This document shows positions 7,399 to 12,766 of a DNA stretch of 16,393 nt, piece after piece. The notes under the pieces were generated by a model. It was not told the DNA's origin, did no database searches, and worked only from the letters and a program-made list of their open reading frames with translations. The stretch is taken from contig JBKJKJ010000160.1 in the NCBI GenBank assembly GCA_046597455.1, positions 1-16,393 on the forward strand. The letters are read 5' to 3'. This DNA comes from JAQGMV01 sp046597455. GTDB lineage: Bacteria; Pseudomonadota; Gammaproteobacteria; Burkholderiales; SG8-41. The stretch's first letter is position 1; each line of letters begins with the position of its first letter. The translations under genes and the position numbers were made by a program.

Positions 7399-7985
7399 CT
7401 ATGCCCGTTTGACCCAGCCCGGCAGCGCTTCGACGCGCTTCAGCCACGCCTGGACCGCGGGATAGTCGTCGAGCTTGAAATCGCCTTCGGGGCAGACCGC
7501 AGTGTAGGGATAGCACGCGAGGTCCGCGATTGTAGGGCGTCCCATCGCGAGCCAGTCGTGGTCTTTCAGACGGCCCTGGAGCACCTTCAGACCGTTGTTG
7601 CCGTAACCCTGGTATTCCGCGATGTCGCCCTGCTTGATCTTGTTGTTGACGCCGCGCGCCCACTGCAGCCCGTAGTGCAACTCGTTGTTCGAGAGTGCGA
7701 GCCACTGCATGACTTCGGCGAGGCCTGCAGGGTCGGTCGGCAGCCAGCGCTCGCCGCCGTGCTTGCGCGCGATGTAAACCAGGCAAGCCGTCGAATCCAG
7801 AACACCCGCCCTTCGTCATCGAGCGCCGGCACCTGCCCGCGAGGATTGATCGCGAGAAAAGGCGGCTCTTTGTGCTCCTTGTTCTTGCTGTCGATCAGCA
7901 CTTTTTCGTACGGCACCTTCAACATCTCCAGGAGGAGGCGCGGCTTATACGCATTTCCCGACGATTCGGTCATGTAGAGCTTCAT
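7399..7985 (-). pseudogene. Glutathione S-transferase gene with a one-base frameshift
   Basis: Two adjacent frames together encode one complete GST-like protein of about 195 residues. The N-terminal thioredoxin-fold part reads MKLYMTESSGNAYKPRLLL and carries the glutathione-binding motif INPRGQVPALDDEGRVFW. The frame then breaks near 7797; adding one base restores DSTACLVYIARKHGGERWLP and the all-helical C-domain with GRPTIADLACYPY, ending WVKRA. The lost base is a C (plus strand) in GAATCCAG at 7793-7800. ATG 7985 has AGGGAG correctly placed upstream. Either the gene is inactivated or the base is a sequence error; the otherwise intact C-terminal half favours a very recent lesion or an error. 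GSTs conjugate glutathione to electrophiles or serve as redox or chaperone proteins; the substrate cannot be told. Confidence 0.82.
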
Positions 7986-8050
7986 GGAAATCTCCCTGGA
8001 GAACGATCGGAAATGCTAGCACGTTTGCCCACCCTCGACCCGACGTGCAA

Positions 8051-8071
8051 ACGCCCGCTGAAGGCGGGCGT
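8051..8071 (-). terminator. Probable terminator downstream of terC-usp
   Basis: ACGCCCGC (8051-8058) and GCGGGCGT (8064-8071) form a perfect GC-rich 8-bp stem with a 5-base loop. Read on the minus strand it is followed by TTT only, so it is a modest terminator. It lies between the terC-usp stop and the GST start, both on the minus strand. Confidence 0.5.
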
Positions 8072-8137
8072 CTGGCGGTTTGGACACGATGCCGGATCGG
8101 GCAGTCCGCCGGCGACTGTAAACATGAATCGCGATGA

Positions 8138-8175
8138 GTCGGTCGCGCTACCGACGCGCGCCGCTCAGCGCGCGC
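8138..8175. other. Two adjacent hairpins in the terC-usp to GST spacer
   Basis: GTCGGT-cgcgct-ACCGAC (8138-8155) is followed directly by a CG-rich dyad, CGCGCGC and GCGCGCG around CGCTCA (about 8154-8174). No T-run follows on either strand. They may be mRNA 3'-end structures of terC-usp; nothing else is evident in this spacer. Confidence 0.3.
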
Positions 8176-8203
8176 TCTGACTGGACTCCAAGGTTACGCG
8201 TCA

Positions 8204-9469
8204 CTAATCCACCGCGACGACCAGCAGCGCCAGGGCGGCCGCGACCCCCGCCGGCACGCCGAAGCGCTCCAGCTTCGAGACCGCATCGCCGGCGACGACC
8301 TCCACCGGAACGCCGGTCAGCTCGAGCACACGATTGGTGACCGAGTCCTCGACGAGCCGCGTGAAGGAGTTCTTGCGCGCCGTGCCCATCACGATCTGCG
8401 CCGCATCGATCCGCTGCGCCGTGCCCGTGATGATTTCGGCCTTGTCACCGAGCTCCACATGCTCGGCGAACGGCACGCCGTGGCGCCCGAGCAGCGCGCG
8501 GGCGGGCGCGAGCGCCTTGTCCGCTTCTTCGCGATGGAAGCGCTTGCGCGATCCGGCGCTGAGGAATCTCGCCACGTGTTGCGAAAGCGGAGTGCACACG
8601 TGCAGCAGGTGAACTTCGAGTGTGTGGTCGCCCATGTACTGGTTGACGACATGGCGGACCGCACGCAGCGAATTGGGCGATCCGTCGACTGGCAGCAGGA
8701 CTTTGCTCATACGAGTATCTCCTTGGGTAATGCCCGCCTGGACGGTAATGACTGCGGGCGCGGTGAAACCTTCTACGACATGCAACGCGATACGCCGACG
8801 CACTTCAGCGTGATTGACCAGAAACCCGCCGCCGACGACGCCGCCGATGACGAGCACGTAAGCGATCCAGGGGATGGCAGGATACTGCGCGAGGAAATCC
8901 CCGAGCAGCGGCTCGCTCGTCACCATTTTCACGGAGGTCCAGGCGAGCACGCCGGCGCCGACATAGACGATGACCGGATAGCGCTCGACGAACTTCAGGA
9001 TGAGCTGGCTGCCCCAGATCACGATCGGGATGCTGATCAACAGCCCCAGGACGACGAGCACAAAGTTCCCCTGCGCGGCGCCGGCAACGGCAAGCACGTT
9101 GTCGAGACCCATCAGCGCGTCGGCGACGACGATGGTCTTCATGGCGCTCAGGAAGGTGGTGCCCGCCCCGAGCTTGTGACCGTCAGCGTTGTCGTTGTCG
9201 ATGACGAGCTTGTAGGCGATATACACAAGCAGCGTGCCGCCGATCGCAAGCAGCCCCGGGATCTTGAGCAGCCAGACCACGACGAGTGTCATGGAGGTGC
9301 GAACGACGATGGCGCCGACGGTGCCCCAGACGATCGCGGGTTTGCGTAAATGCGCCGGAAGCCCGCGTGCGGCGAGCGCGATCACGATCGCGTTGTCGCC
9401 TGCGAGCACCAGATCGATGACGATGATGGCGAGCAGCGCCGAAAAGAACTCAGTCGAGAGTAGCTCCAT
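8204..9469 (-). CDS. TerC-family membrane protein fused to a universal stress protein (UspA) domain
   Basis: Residues 1 to about 235 are a TerC/YjbE-type integral membrane protein: start MELLSTEFFSALLAIIVIDL, the signature LAGDNAIVIALAARGLP, a second acidic motif DALMGLDNVLAVAGAA, and about seven hydrophobic segments. Proteins of this group are linked to Mn2+ export or metal loading of secreted proteins. A linker rich in Val and Thr leads without a stop into a UspA domain (residues 254-421) beginning MSKVLLPVDGSPNSLRAVRH and containing MGTARKNSFTRLVEDSVTNRVL, the nucleotide-binding G-2x-G-9x-G/S region of Usp proteins in variant form. ATG 9469 is chosen because CAGGAG lies six bases upstream and the longer frame would run into the leader RNA. 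A good internal ribosome site precedes the Usp methionine, so a separate 168-residue Usp may also be made. A yybP-ykoY riboswitch precedes the gene, supporting a Mn2+ role. Confidence 0.9.
   Translation of the reverse strand: MELLSTEFFSALLAIIVIDLVLAGDNAIVIALAARGLPAHLRKPAIVWGTVGAIVVRTSMTLVVVWLLKIPGLLAIGGTLLVYIAYKLVIDNDNADGHKLGAGTTFLSAMKTIVVADALMGLDNVLAVAGAAQGNFVLVVLGLLISIPIVIWGSQLILKFVERYPVIVYVGAGVLAWTSVKMVTSEPLLGDFLAQYPAIPWIAYVLVIGGVVGGGFLVNHAEVRRRIALHVVEGFTAPAVITVQAGITQGDTRMSKVLLPVDGSPNSLRAVRHVVNQYMGDHTLEVHLLHVCTPLSQHVARFLSAGSRKRFHREEADKALAPARALLGRHGVPFAEHVELGDKAEIITGTAQRIDAAQIVMGTARKNSFTRLVEDSVTNRVLELTGVPVEVVAGDAVSKLERFGVPAGVAAALALLVVAVD
8717..8724 (-). promoter_or_regulatory. Internal ribosome site before the UspA part
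   Basis: AAGGAGAT on the minus strand (8724-8717) is six bases before ATG 8710, the first codon of the UspA domain, inside the open TerC-Usp frame. It is as good as any gene-start site in the window. This implies that the UspA domain was once, or still is, translated on its own. Confidence 0.6.
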
Positions 9470-9517
9470 GATCCGCTCCTGTTGCAAGTCCGTGAGGCCT
9501 CCCGGACTGCAAGCGGA

Positions 9518-9675
9518 ATGAGACCCGCCGCGAATCCGGCGAGGTCTCGCTTGCAAGCGCACGCGCCTGAGTTCAGGCCCTGTGCGCTGGCTGGGCAACC
9601 GGGGCTTTATGGCCCGTATTGACGGCTGCACCACAGGCAGGTCGCCCTGCCGAAGCTACTCCCCTCTGTGAGGAA
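9518..9675 (-). ncRNA. yybP-ykoY (Mn2+) riboswitch upstream of terC-usp
   Basis: On the minus strand, GGGGAGTAGC (9664-9655) is followed by a P2 hairpin GGCAGG-gcga-CCTGCC (9651-9636), the conserved CGTCAATACGG (9624-9614), and CAAGCGAGACCTC. The last is part of a strong hairpin, GAGACC-t-CGCCG around a short loop with CGGCG-GGTCTC, ending near 9520. These are the conserved L1, L3 and 3' elements of the yybP-ykoY aptamer, known to bind Mn2+ and to precede terC/alx and mntP genes. The GAGACC/GGTCTC hairpin competes with the P1 closing strand, the usual switching arrangement. A further dyad, GTCCG/CGGAC, lies just before the AGGAG site of the gene. A candidate -10 (CATAAT, 9710-9705) is upstream, but its -35 is poor. 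Confidence 0.9.
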
Positions 9676-9741
9676 TGGGGTCTGCCGTTTCGACAGACGA
9701 GCCGATTATGCGAAGGCATCGCGCCCAGGGGAAATGAAGAG

Positions 9742-9774
9742 TTTCGATGCGCCCGATGCGTGTTTTCGATGCGC
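9742..9774. promoter_or_regulatory. Direct repeats in the divergent control region
   Basis: TTTCGATGCGC occurs at 9742-9752 and again at 9764-9774, exactly 22 bp apart (about two helical turns), with a further CGATGCG between them at 9754-9760. The position between the two riboswitch transcripts suggests a regulator-binding site. The regulator is unknown; the adjacent LysR-type protein is one candidate. Confidence 0.4.
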
Positions 9775-9799
9775 TTCACGAAACGTGATGTGACGCATA

Positions 9800-9815
9800 G
9801 TGCAATTCAATGCAC
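9800..9815. promoter_or_regulatory. Dyad, possible LysR-type operator
   Basis: GTGCA-attcaa-TGCAC is a perfect 5-bp inverted repeat ending 17 bases before the -35 of the lysR-side promoter. LysR-type regulators commonly bind AT-centred dyads in this position and control their own gene. The assignment is inference from position and shape only. Confidence 0.35.
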
Positions 9816-9832
9816 GGACAGGCCCCCAGGCG

Positions 9833-9861
9833 TTGACCTGACCTGCGCACCATGCTGTAAT
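9833..9861 (+). promoter_or_regulatory. Sigma70-type promoter for the riboswitch-lysR transcript
   Basis: TTGACC (9833-9838), a 17-base spacer and TGTAAT (9856-9861) make a good housekeeping promoter. The predicted start near 9868 is about 24 bases before the P1 strand of the aptamer, as expected for a riboswitch leader. Confidence 0.6.
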
Positions 9862-9888
9862 CTTAATCGTGTCCCGAAAGGGGCGCTC

Positions 9889-10025
9889 CCTGCAAAGGGG
9901 AGTAGCTTGGATGGCGCATCGAGCGCCATCGCCGTGCGATCGTCAATACGGGGCCTTGTGCTTCCGGTCGCACCGACAACCTCACACGTTGTAAGCGAGA
10001 CCTTTGCCCGAGACGGGCAAGGTAT
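9889..10025 (+). ncRNA. Second yybP-ykoY (Mn2+) riboswitch, in the leader of the LysR-type gene
   Basis: P1 is GCAAAGG (9892-9898) with CCTTTGC (10001-10007), a perfect 7-bp stem. Between them are GGGGAGTAGC (9897-9906), P2 hairpin GATGGCGC-atcga-GCGCCATC (9910-9930), CGTCAATACGG (9941-9951) and AAGCGAGACCTTT (9994-10005, continuing into the P1 strand). The conserved blocks are nearly identical to those of the divergent terC-side copy, while the variable stems differ. The 3' P1 strand can instead form hairpin TTGCCCG-aga-CGGGCAA (10004-10020), so P1 and this hairpin are mutually exclusive. A terminator-like stem follows at 10039. Known members of this class control Mn2+ transport genes, not LysR regulators, so the target here is unusual. 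Confidence 0.88.
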
Positions 10026-10038
10026 CGCGCGCACATCC

Positions 10039-10074
10039 GCGGCCTTTCACCGTCCAGGGTTAAAGGCCGCTTTG
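10039..10074 (+). terminator. Terminator-like hairpin in the lysR leader (expression-platform candidate)
   Basis: GCGGCCTTT (10039-10047) and AAAGGCCGC (10062-10070) form a perfect 9-bp stem with a 14-base loop, followed by TTTG. It lies after the aptamer and 62 bases before the start codon. It could act as a conditional terminator, though the T-run is short. Confidence 0.5.
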
Positions 10075-10136
10075 TCTGGCGCATCACGCGCGTCCGCAAG
10101 CGGGTTGCCTGACGTCTACGGATGGAGGTGAGCACG

Positions 10137-11114
10137 ATGCCGACCAGCAAGATACAACGCTACTTCAGACAGGGCACACTGACCCAGATGCGGGTGTTCG
10201 AGGCGGTGGCACGCTTGGGCAGCTTCACGCGCGCCGGGGAAGAAACGCACATGGCCCAGCCCACGGTGTCGGTTCTCATGAAAAAACTGAGCGAAACCGT
10301 GGGCGTGCCGCTCATCGAGCACGTGGACCGGCGCGTGCGCCTCACGCCGGCTGGGACCGAGCTTTACGCCACGTGCCGGCGCGTGTTCCAGAATTTCGTC
10401 GAGCTGGACGAGGCGATCGCCGACATCCGCGGGCTCAAAGCCGGCAAGCTGCGCATCGCGACGACCGCCGCGGGTGAATATCTGCTGCCTCCGCTCCTCG
10501 CTGAGTTCGTCAGGAAGCATCCCGGTATCGAGGTCTCATTGCACGTGACCGCGCGCCCGACGCTCCTCGAGCGCCTCGCCCAGAATGCCGACGATCTCTA
10601 CCTGCTGACCAACCCGCCGGCCAGCAGCACGGTGGTCGCGCACCCGATACTGCCCAACCCGCTGGTCGCACTGGCGCCCGCGAACCATCCGCTGGCTGCG
10701 GAGAAAAACATCAGCTTCGAGCGTTTCGCCCGGGAGCCGCTCCTCGTGCGCGAATCGGGCTCGGGCACTCGCCACACCATCGAGGAGATTTTCGAAAAGC
10801 ACGGCCTGCGGCCCTGCATCCGTATGGAGCTCGGCAGCAACGAGACGATCAAGGAAGCGATGATCGCCGGGCTCGGCGTGTCCCTGCTCTACCGGCATTC
10901 GCTCGGCTTCGACGTCGATGCCCGCCGGCTGGTGGTCCTCGACGTGCAGGGCCTGCCCCGCGACGGTCACTGGCACTATATTCACTCGGTGGCCACCCCC
11001 CTGTCTTTCGTCGCGCAGACTTTCGTATCGTTCGCGCGCAAGGAAGCGAAGCGCATTTTCGATGAACGGGTCGCCGAAGAGGCGAGCCACACCGCTGGCG
11101 CGCCCGTCGCCTGA
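10137..11114 (+). CDS. LysR-type transcriptional regulator
   Basis: 325 residues, the standard LTTR length. The winged helix-turn-helix spans about residues 14-75 (LTQMRVFEAVARLGSFTRAGEE then QPTVSVLMKKLSETVGVPL and RRVRLTPAGTEL). A linker helix follows, then the type-2 periplasmic-binding-like effector domain from about residue 90 (GKLRIATTAAGEYLLPPLL; later MIAGLGVSLLYRHSL). The DNA-binding half resembles the CbbR/RbcR branch, but the effector cannot be deduced. ATG 10137 is preferred to ATG 10122 because GGAGGTG (10124-10130) is correctly spaced only for the former. It is transcribed divergently from terC-usp behind its own Mn2+ riboswitch. LTTRs usually control the divergent neighbour, so regulation of terC-usp is the simplest prediction. 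The family is certain; the role is inferred. Confidence 0.95.
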   Translation: MPTSKIQRYFRQGTLTQMRVFEAVARLGSFTRAGEETHMAQPTVSVLMKKLSETVGVPLIEHVDRRVRLTPAGTELYATCRRVFQNFVELDEAIADIRGLKAGKLRIATTAAGEYLLPPLLAEFVRKHPGIEVSLHVTARPTLLERLAQNADDLYLLTNPPASSTVVAHPILPNPLVALAPANHPLAAEKNISFERFAREPLLVRESGSGTRHTIEEIFEKHGLRPCIRMELGSNETIKEAMIAGLGVSLLYRHSLGFDVDARRLVVLDVQGLPRDGHWHYIHSVATPLSFVAQTFVSFARKEAKRIFDERVAEEASHTAGAPVA

Positions 11115-11140
11115 GCCCGAACGCTCGCCTGTCGCACCGA

Positions 11141-11166
11141 GCCCGCGATCGGCACGGTTTGCGGGC
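11141..11166 (+). other. Weak hairpin downstream of lysR
   Basis: GCCCGC (11141-11146) can pair with GCGGGC (11161-11166) around a 14-base loop. No T-run follows, so it is at best part of a mRNA 3' end. Confidence 0.25.
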
Positions 11167-11205
11167 GTATTGCACTCTCCGAGCCGATCGTATCGATGCC
11201 GGGTG

Positions 11206-11235
11206 TTGTTTACGGCCTTGCTCATGGTGTAGATT
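11206..11235 (+). promoter_or_regulatory. Candidate promoter for the fimbrial operon
   Basis: TTGTTT (11206-11211), an 18-base spacer and TAGATT (11230-11235). If used, transcription would begin inside or just before the inverted repeat at 11239-11267, turning that structure into a leader hairpin. The match is moderate. Confidence 0.3.
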
Positions 11236-11238
11236 TCA

Positions 11239-11279
11239 GCTATCGGCGACCTGCAAATACCGATAGCGCTTCCGTTTTT
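11239..11279 (+). terminator. Inverted repeat with T-run: lysR terminator or fimbrial leader attenuator
   Basis: GCTATCGG (11239-11246) pairs perfectly with CCGATAGC (11260-11267) around a 13-base loop, and T5 is at 11275-11279. It lies 125 bases after the lysR stop and 36 bases before the pilin ATG. It may end the lysR transcript, or, if the promoter at 11206 is real, limit read-through into the pilin gene. Confidence 0.5.
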
Positions 11280-11314
11280 GTTTCAGCCATCGCAGACTTA
11301 TCAGGGGAAAAGTC

Positions 11315-11809
11315 ATGAAACGATTCAGAAGATTTCTGCTTCTTTGCGGCTTGCTGGGCCTTGCCGCACCGGTGTGGTCGGCGACCGCCACGACCACATT
11401 CGTTGTCAGCGGCACGGTCGTCCCGACCTGCGCGGTGTCGGCGCTACCCCTGAGCTTCGGTGCGACGATTCCCAATCCCATCAATTCCAATGTCGATGCG
11501 CAGAGCACCGTCACGGCCACGTGCGCGAGCGGCGCGGCCTACACCGTCGCGCTCAATGCGGGAAGCGGCGCAGGCGCCACCTTCCCCGCGCGCAGGATGA
11601 CCAGCGGTCCGAACACCCTCAATTACACGCTGTACACTGATGCGGGCCGTTCGACCATCTGGGGCGACGGCAGCGCAGGCAGCATCCTTTCCAACCAGAG
11701 CGGCACCGGTTCAGCGCAAGCGATCACGGTGTACGGACGAATCCCCAGCGGGCAGAGCGTGCCCACGGGGACGTACACCGACACCATTACCGTCACCGTC
11801 ACGTTCTGA
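11315..11809 (+). CDS. Csu-type pilin (spore coat U domain), shaft subunit
   Basis: 164 residues. Signal peptide MKRFRRFLLLCGLLGLAAPV..WS/ATA, cleaved near residue 22. Mature protein: an N-terminal extension TATTTFVVSGTVV (about 25-36) with alternating hydrophobic residues, as expected of a donor strand, then one spore-coat-U domain. The domain has Cys39 and Cys70 (probable disulfide), LSFG, RRM (93-95), LNYTLYTD, WGDG (116-119), YGRI and a C-terminal TYTDTITVTVTF strand. These features match CsuA/B-like subunits of archaic (sigma) chaperone-usher fibres. AGGGGAAA precedes ATG 11315. It is the first of four genes on the plus strand (pilin, chaperone, usher, tip) and is likely the repeating shaft subunit, assembled outside the cell by donor-strand exchange. 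Confidence 0.92.
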   Translation: MKRFRRFLLLCGLLGLAAPVWSATATTTFVVSGTVVPTCAVSALPLSFGATIPNPINSNVDAQSTVTATCASGAAYTVALNAGSGAGATFPARRMTSGPNTLNYTLYTDAGRSTIWGDGSAGSILSNQSGTGSAQAITVYGRIPSGQSVPTGTYTDTITVTVTF

Positions 11810-11934
11810 GACGAGCGCAATGCCGTCCACTGCGGCTGGCCTGAGCCAGCCGCAGTGCTTTGGGCGCGCAGACTCACTGCACGCTCGCGCCAGGCGCGGC
11901 GGGGAGCCGCGGCAATCACACAGGGAAGCGCGTC

Positions 11935-11991
11935 ATGCATCGAACACGTCGTCGCGTGTGTCACCTCCCCGCCCCGGCCGCGTTCCGTTGA
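11935..11991 (+). CDS. Possible 18-codon leader ORF coupled to the fimbrial chaperone
   Basis: ATG 11935 has GGGAAG (11923-11928) at the right distance and encodes MHRTRRRVCHLPAPAAFR, ending at TGA 11989-11991. That TGA overlaps TTG 11988, the likely chaperone start, as TTGA. It may couple chaperone translation to a well-initiated leader. Alternatively it is the true chaperone start with a one-base indel, in which case this sequence is the basic n-region of the signal peptide. Confidence 0.28.
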   Translation: MHRTRRRVCHLPAPAAFR

Positions 11992-12701
11992 GCGCACATC
12001 TCGCGCGATGCGCTGCCGCACTGCTCTTCCTGTCGGCGACCCTCGGCGCCATCGCCGGATCGTTCACCGCCAATCCGGTGCGGCTCACGGTGCCTGCCGG
12101 CGCCACCTCCACCGCGTTGCTGCTCGAGAATACAGGCGACCAGCCGGTGCTGGTTCAGGCCGAGCTCGTGGCGTGGTCACAGGCGGGCGGCAAGGACGTG
12201 CTGACGCCGAGCCAGGATCTGGTCGTCTCGCCCCCCATTTTCAGAATTGCCGCGGGCGCCTCGCAAACCGTGCGCGTCGGTCTGCTGCGGCCGGCCGCAC
12301 CCGACCGTGAGATGACTTATCGATTGTTCCTGCAGGAAGTGCCCGAGCCCCGCCCTGCGGGTGAGCCGGGTGTCAGCGTCGCGTTGCGGCTCGGCCTGCC
12401 CATCTTCGTGCTTCCACGGGGGCCGAGCGCTCCGCAAATGGCGTGGCGGGCGCGACCCGACCGCGAGGGCATCACGCTCACGCTGACGAACTCGGGCAAT
12501 GCTCACGTGCAGGTTTTGAGCTGCAAGCTGTATGGCGAGGACCGCAAGCTCGTCGCGGAGCAGCAGCTCGCAGCTTATGTCCTGCCCGGACAGAGCCGCT
12601 CTTGGCTGATCAAGACAGCTCAGCCCTGGCGCGGAGAGAAGCTCAGGCTCACCGCGCAGACCAGCGGCGGCGACGTTGCGGCGGAAATTTCAGCGCACTG
12701 A
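11988..12701 (+). CDS. Periplasmic fimbrial chaperone (PapD-like, Csu-type)
   Basis: The chaperone completes the fold of pilin subunits in the periplasm and delivers them to the usher. From TTG 11988 the protein is 237 residues: signal peptide SAHLARCAAALLFLSATLGA then IA/GSFTANPVRLTV. Two immunoglobulin-like domains follow. The N-domain holds the A1 strand FTANPVRLTVPAG, PPIFRIAAGASQTVRVGLL and the family signature MTYRLFLQEVP; the G1 region is VALRLGLPIFVLP; the C-domain has ITLTLTNSGNAHVQV and ends VAAEISAH. The frame is open much further upstream (ATG 11820), but that adds ~56 residues of low-quality sequence before the signal peptide. No Shine-Dalgarno precedes TTG, so coupling to the short upstream ORF or a shifted start is suspected. 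The family is clear; the start is uncertain. Confidence 0.88.
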   Translation: MSAHLARCAAALLFLSATLGAIAGSFTANPVRLTVPAGATSTALLLENTGDQPVLVQAELVAWSQAGGKDVLTPSQDLVVSPPIFRIAAGASQTVRVGLLRPAAPDREMTYRLFLQEVPEPRPAGEPGVSVALRLGLPIFVLPRGPSAPQMAWRARPDREGITLTLTNSGNAHVQVLSCKLYGEDRKLVAEQQLAAYVLPGQSRSWLIKTAQPWRGEKLRLTAQTSGGDVAAEISAH

Positions 12702-12766
12702 TGTGTCGGTCACCGCCCCTGCACCGGGTGCGGCAGAAAGAATAACGAGTCGACTGACGATGCCTC

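Noticed and set aside
6064..7977. 637-codon open frame on the plus strand
   Set aside because: It lies entirely antisense to the FIST, DUF599 and GST genes. It is Arg/Ala/His-rich with no recognisable domain, the typical shadow of GC-rich coding DNA.
8459..9349. 296-codon plus-strand frame opposite terC-usp
   Set aside because: Asp/His/Arg-rich antisense shadow without domain features.
9470..9634. Longer start for terC-usp at 9634
   Set aside because: The extra residues would be encoded by the riboswitch leader, and ATG 9469 has a proper ribosome site.
9619..10131. 170-codon open frame across the riboswitch region
   Set aside because: It runs through both structured RNAs, has no ribosome site and no protein-like pattern; the RNA elements explain the sequence.
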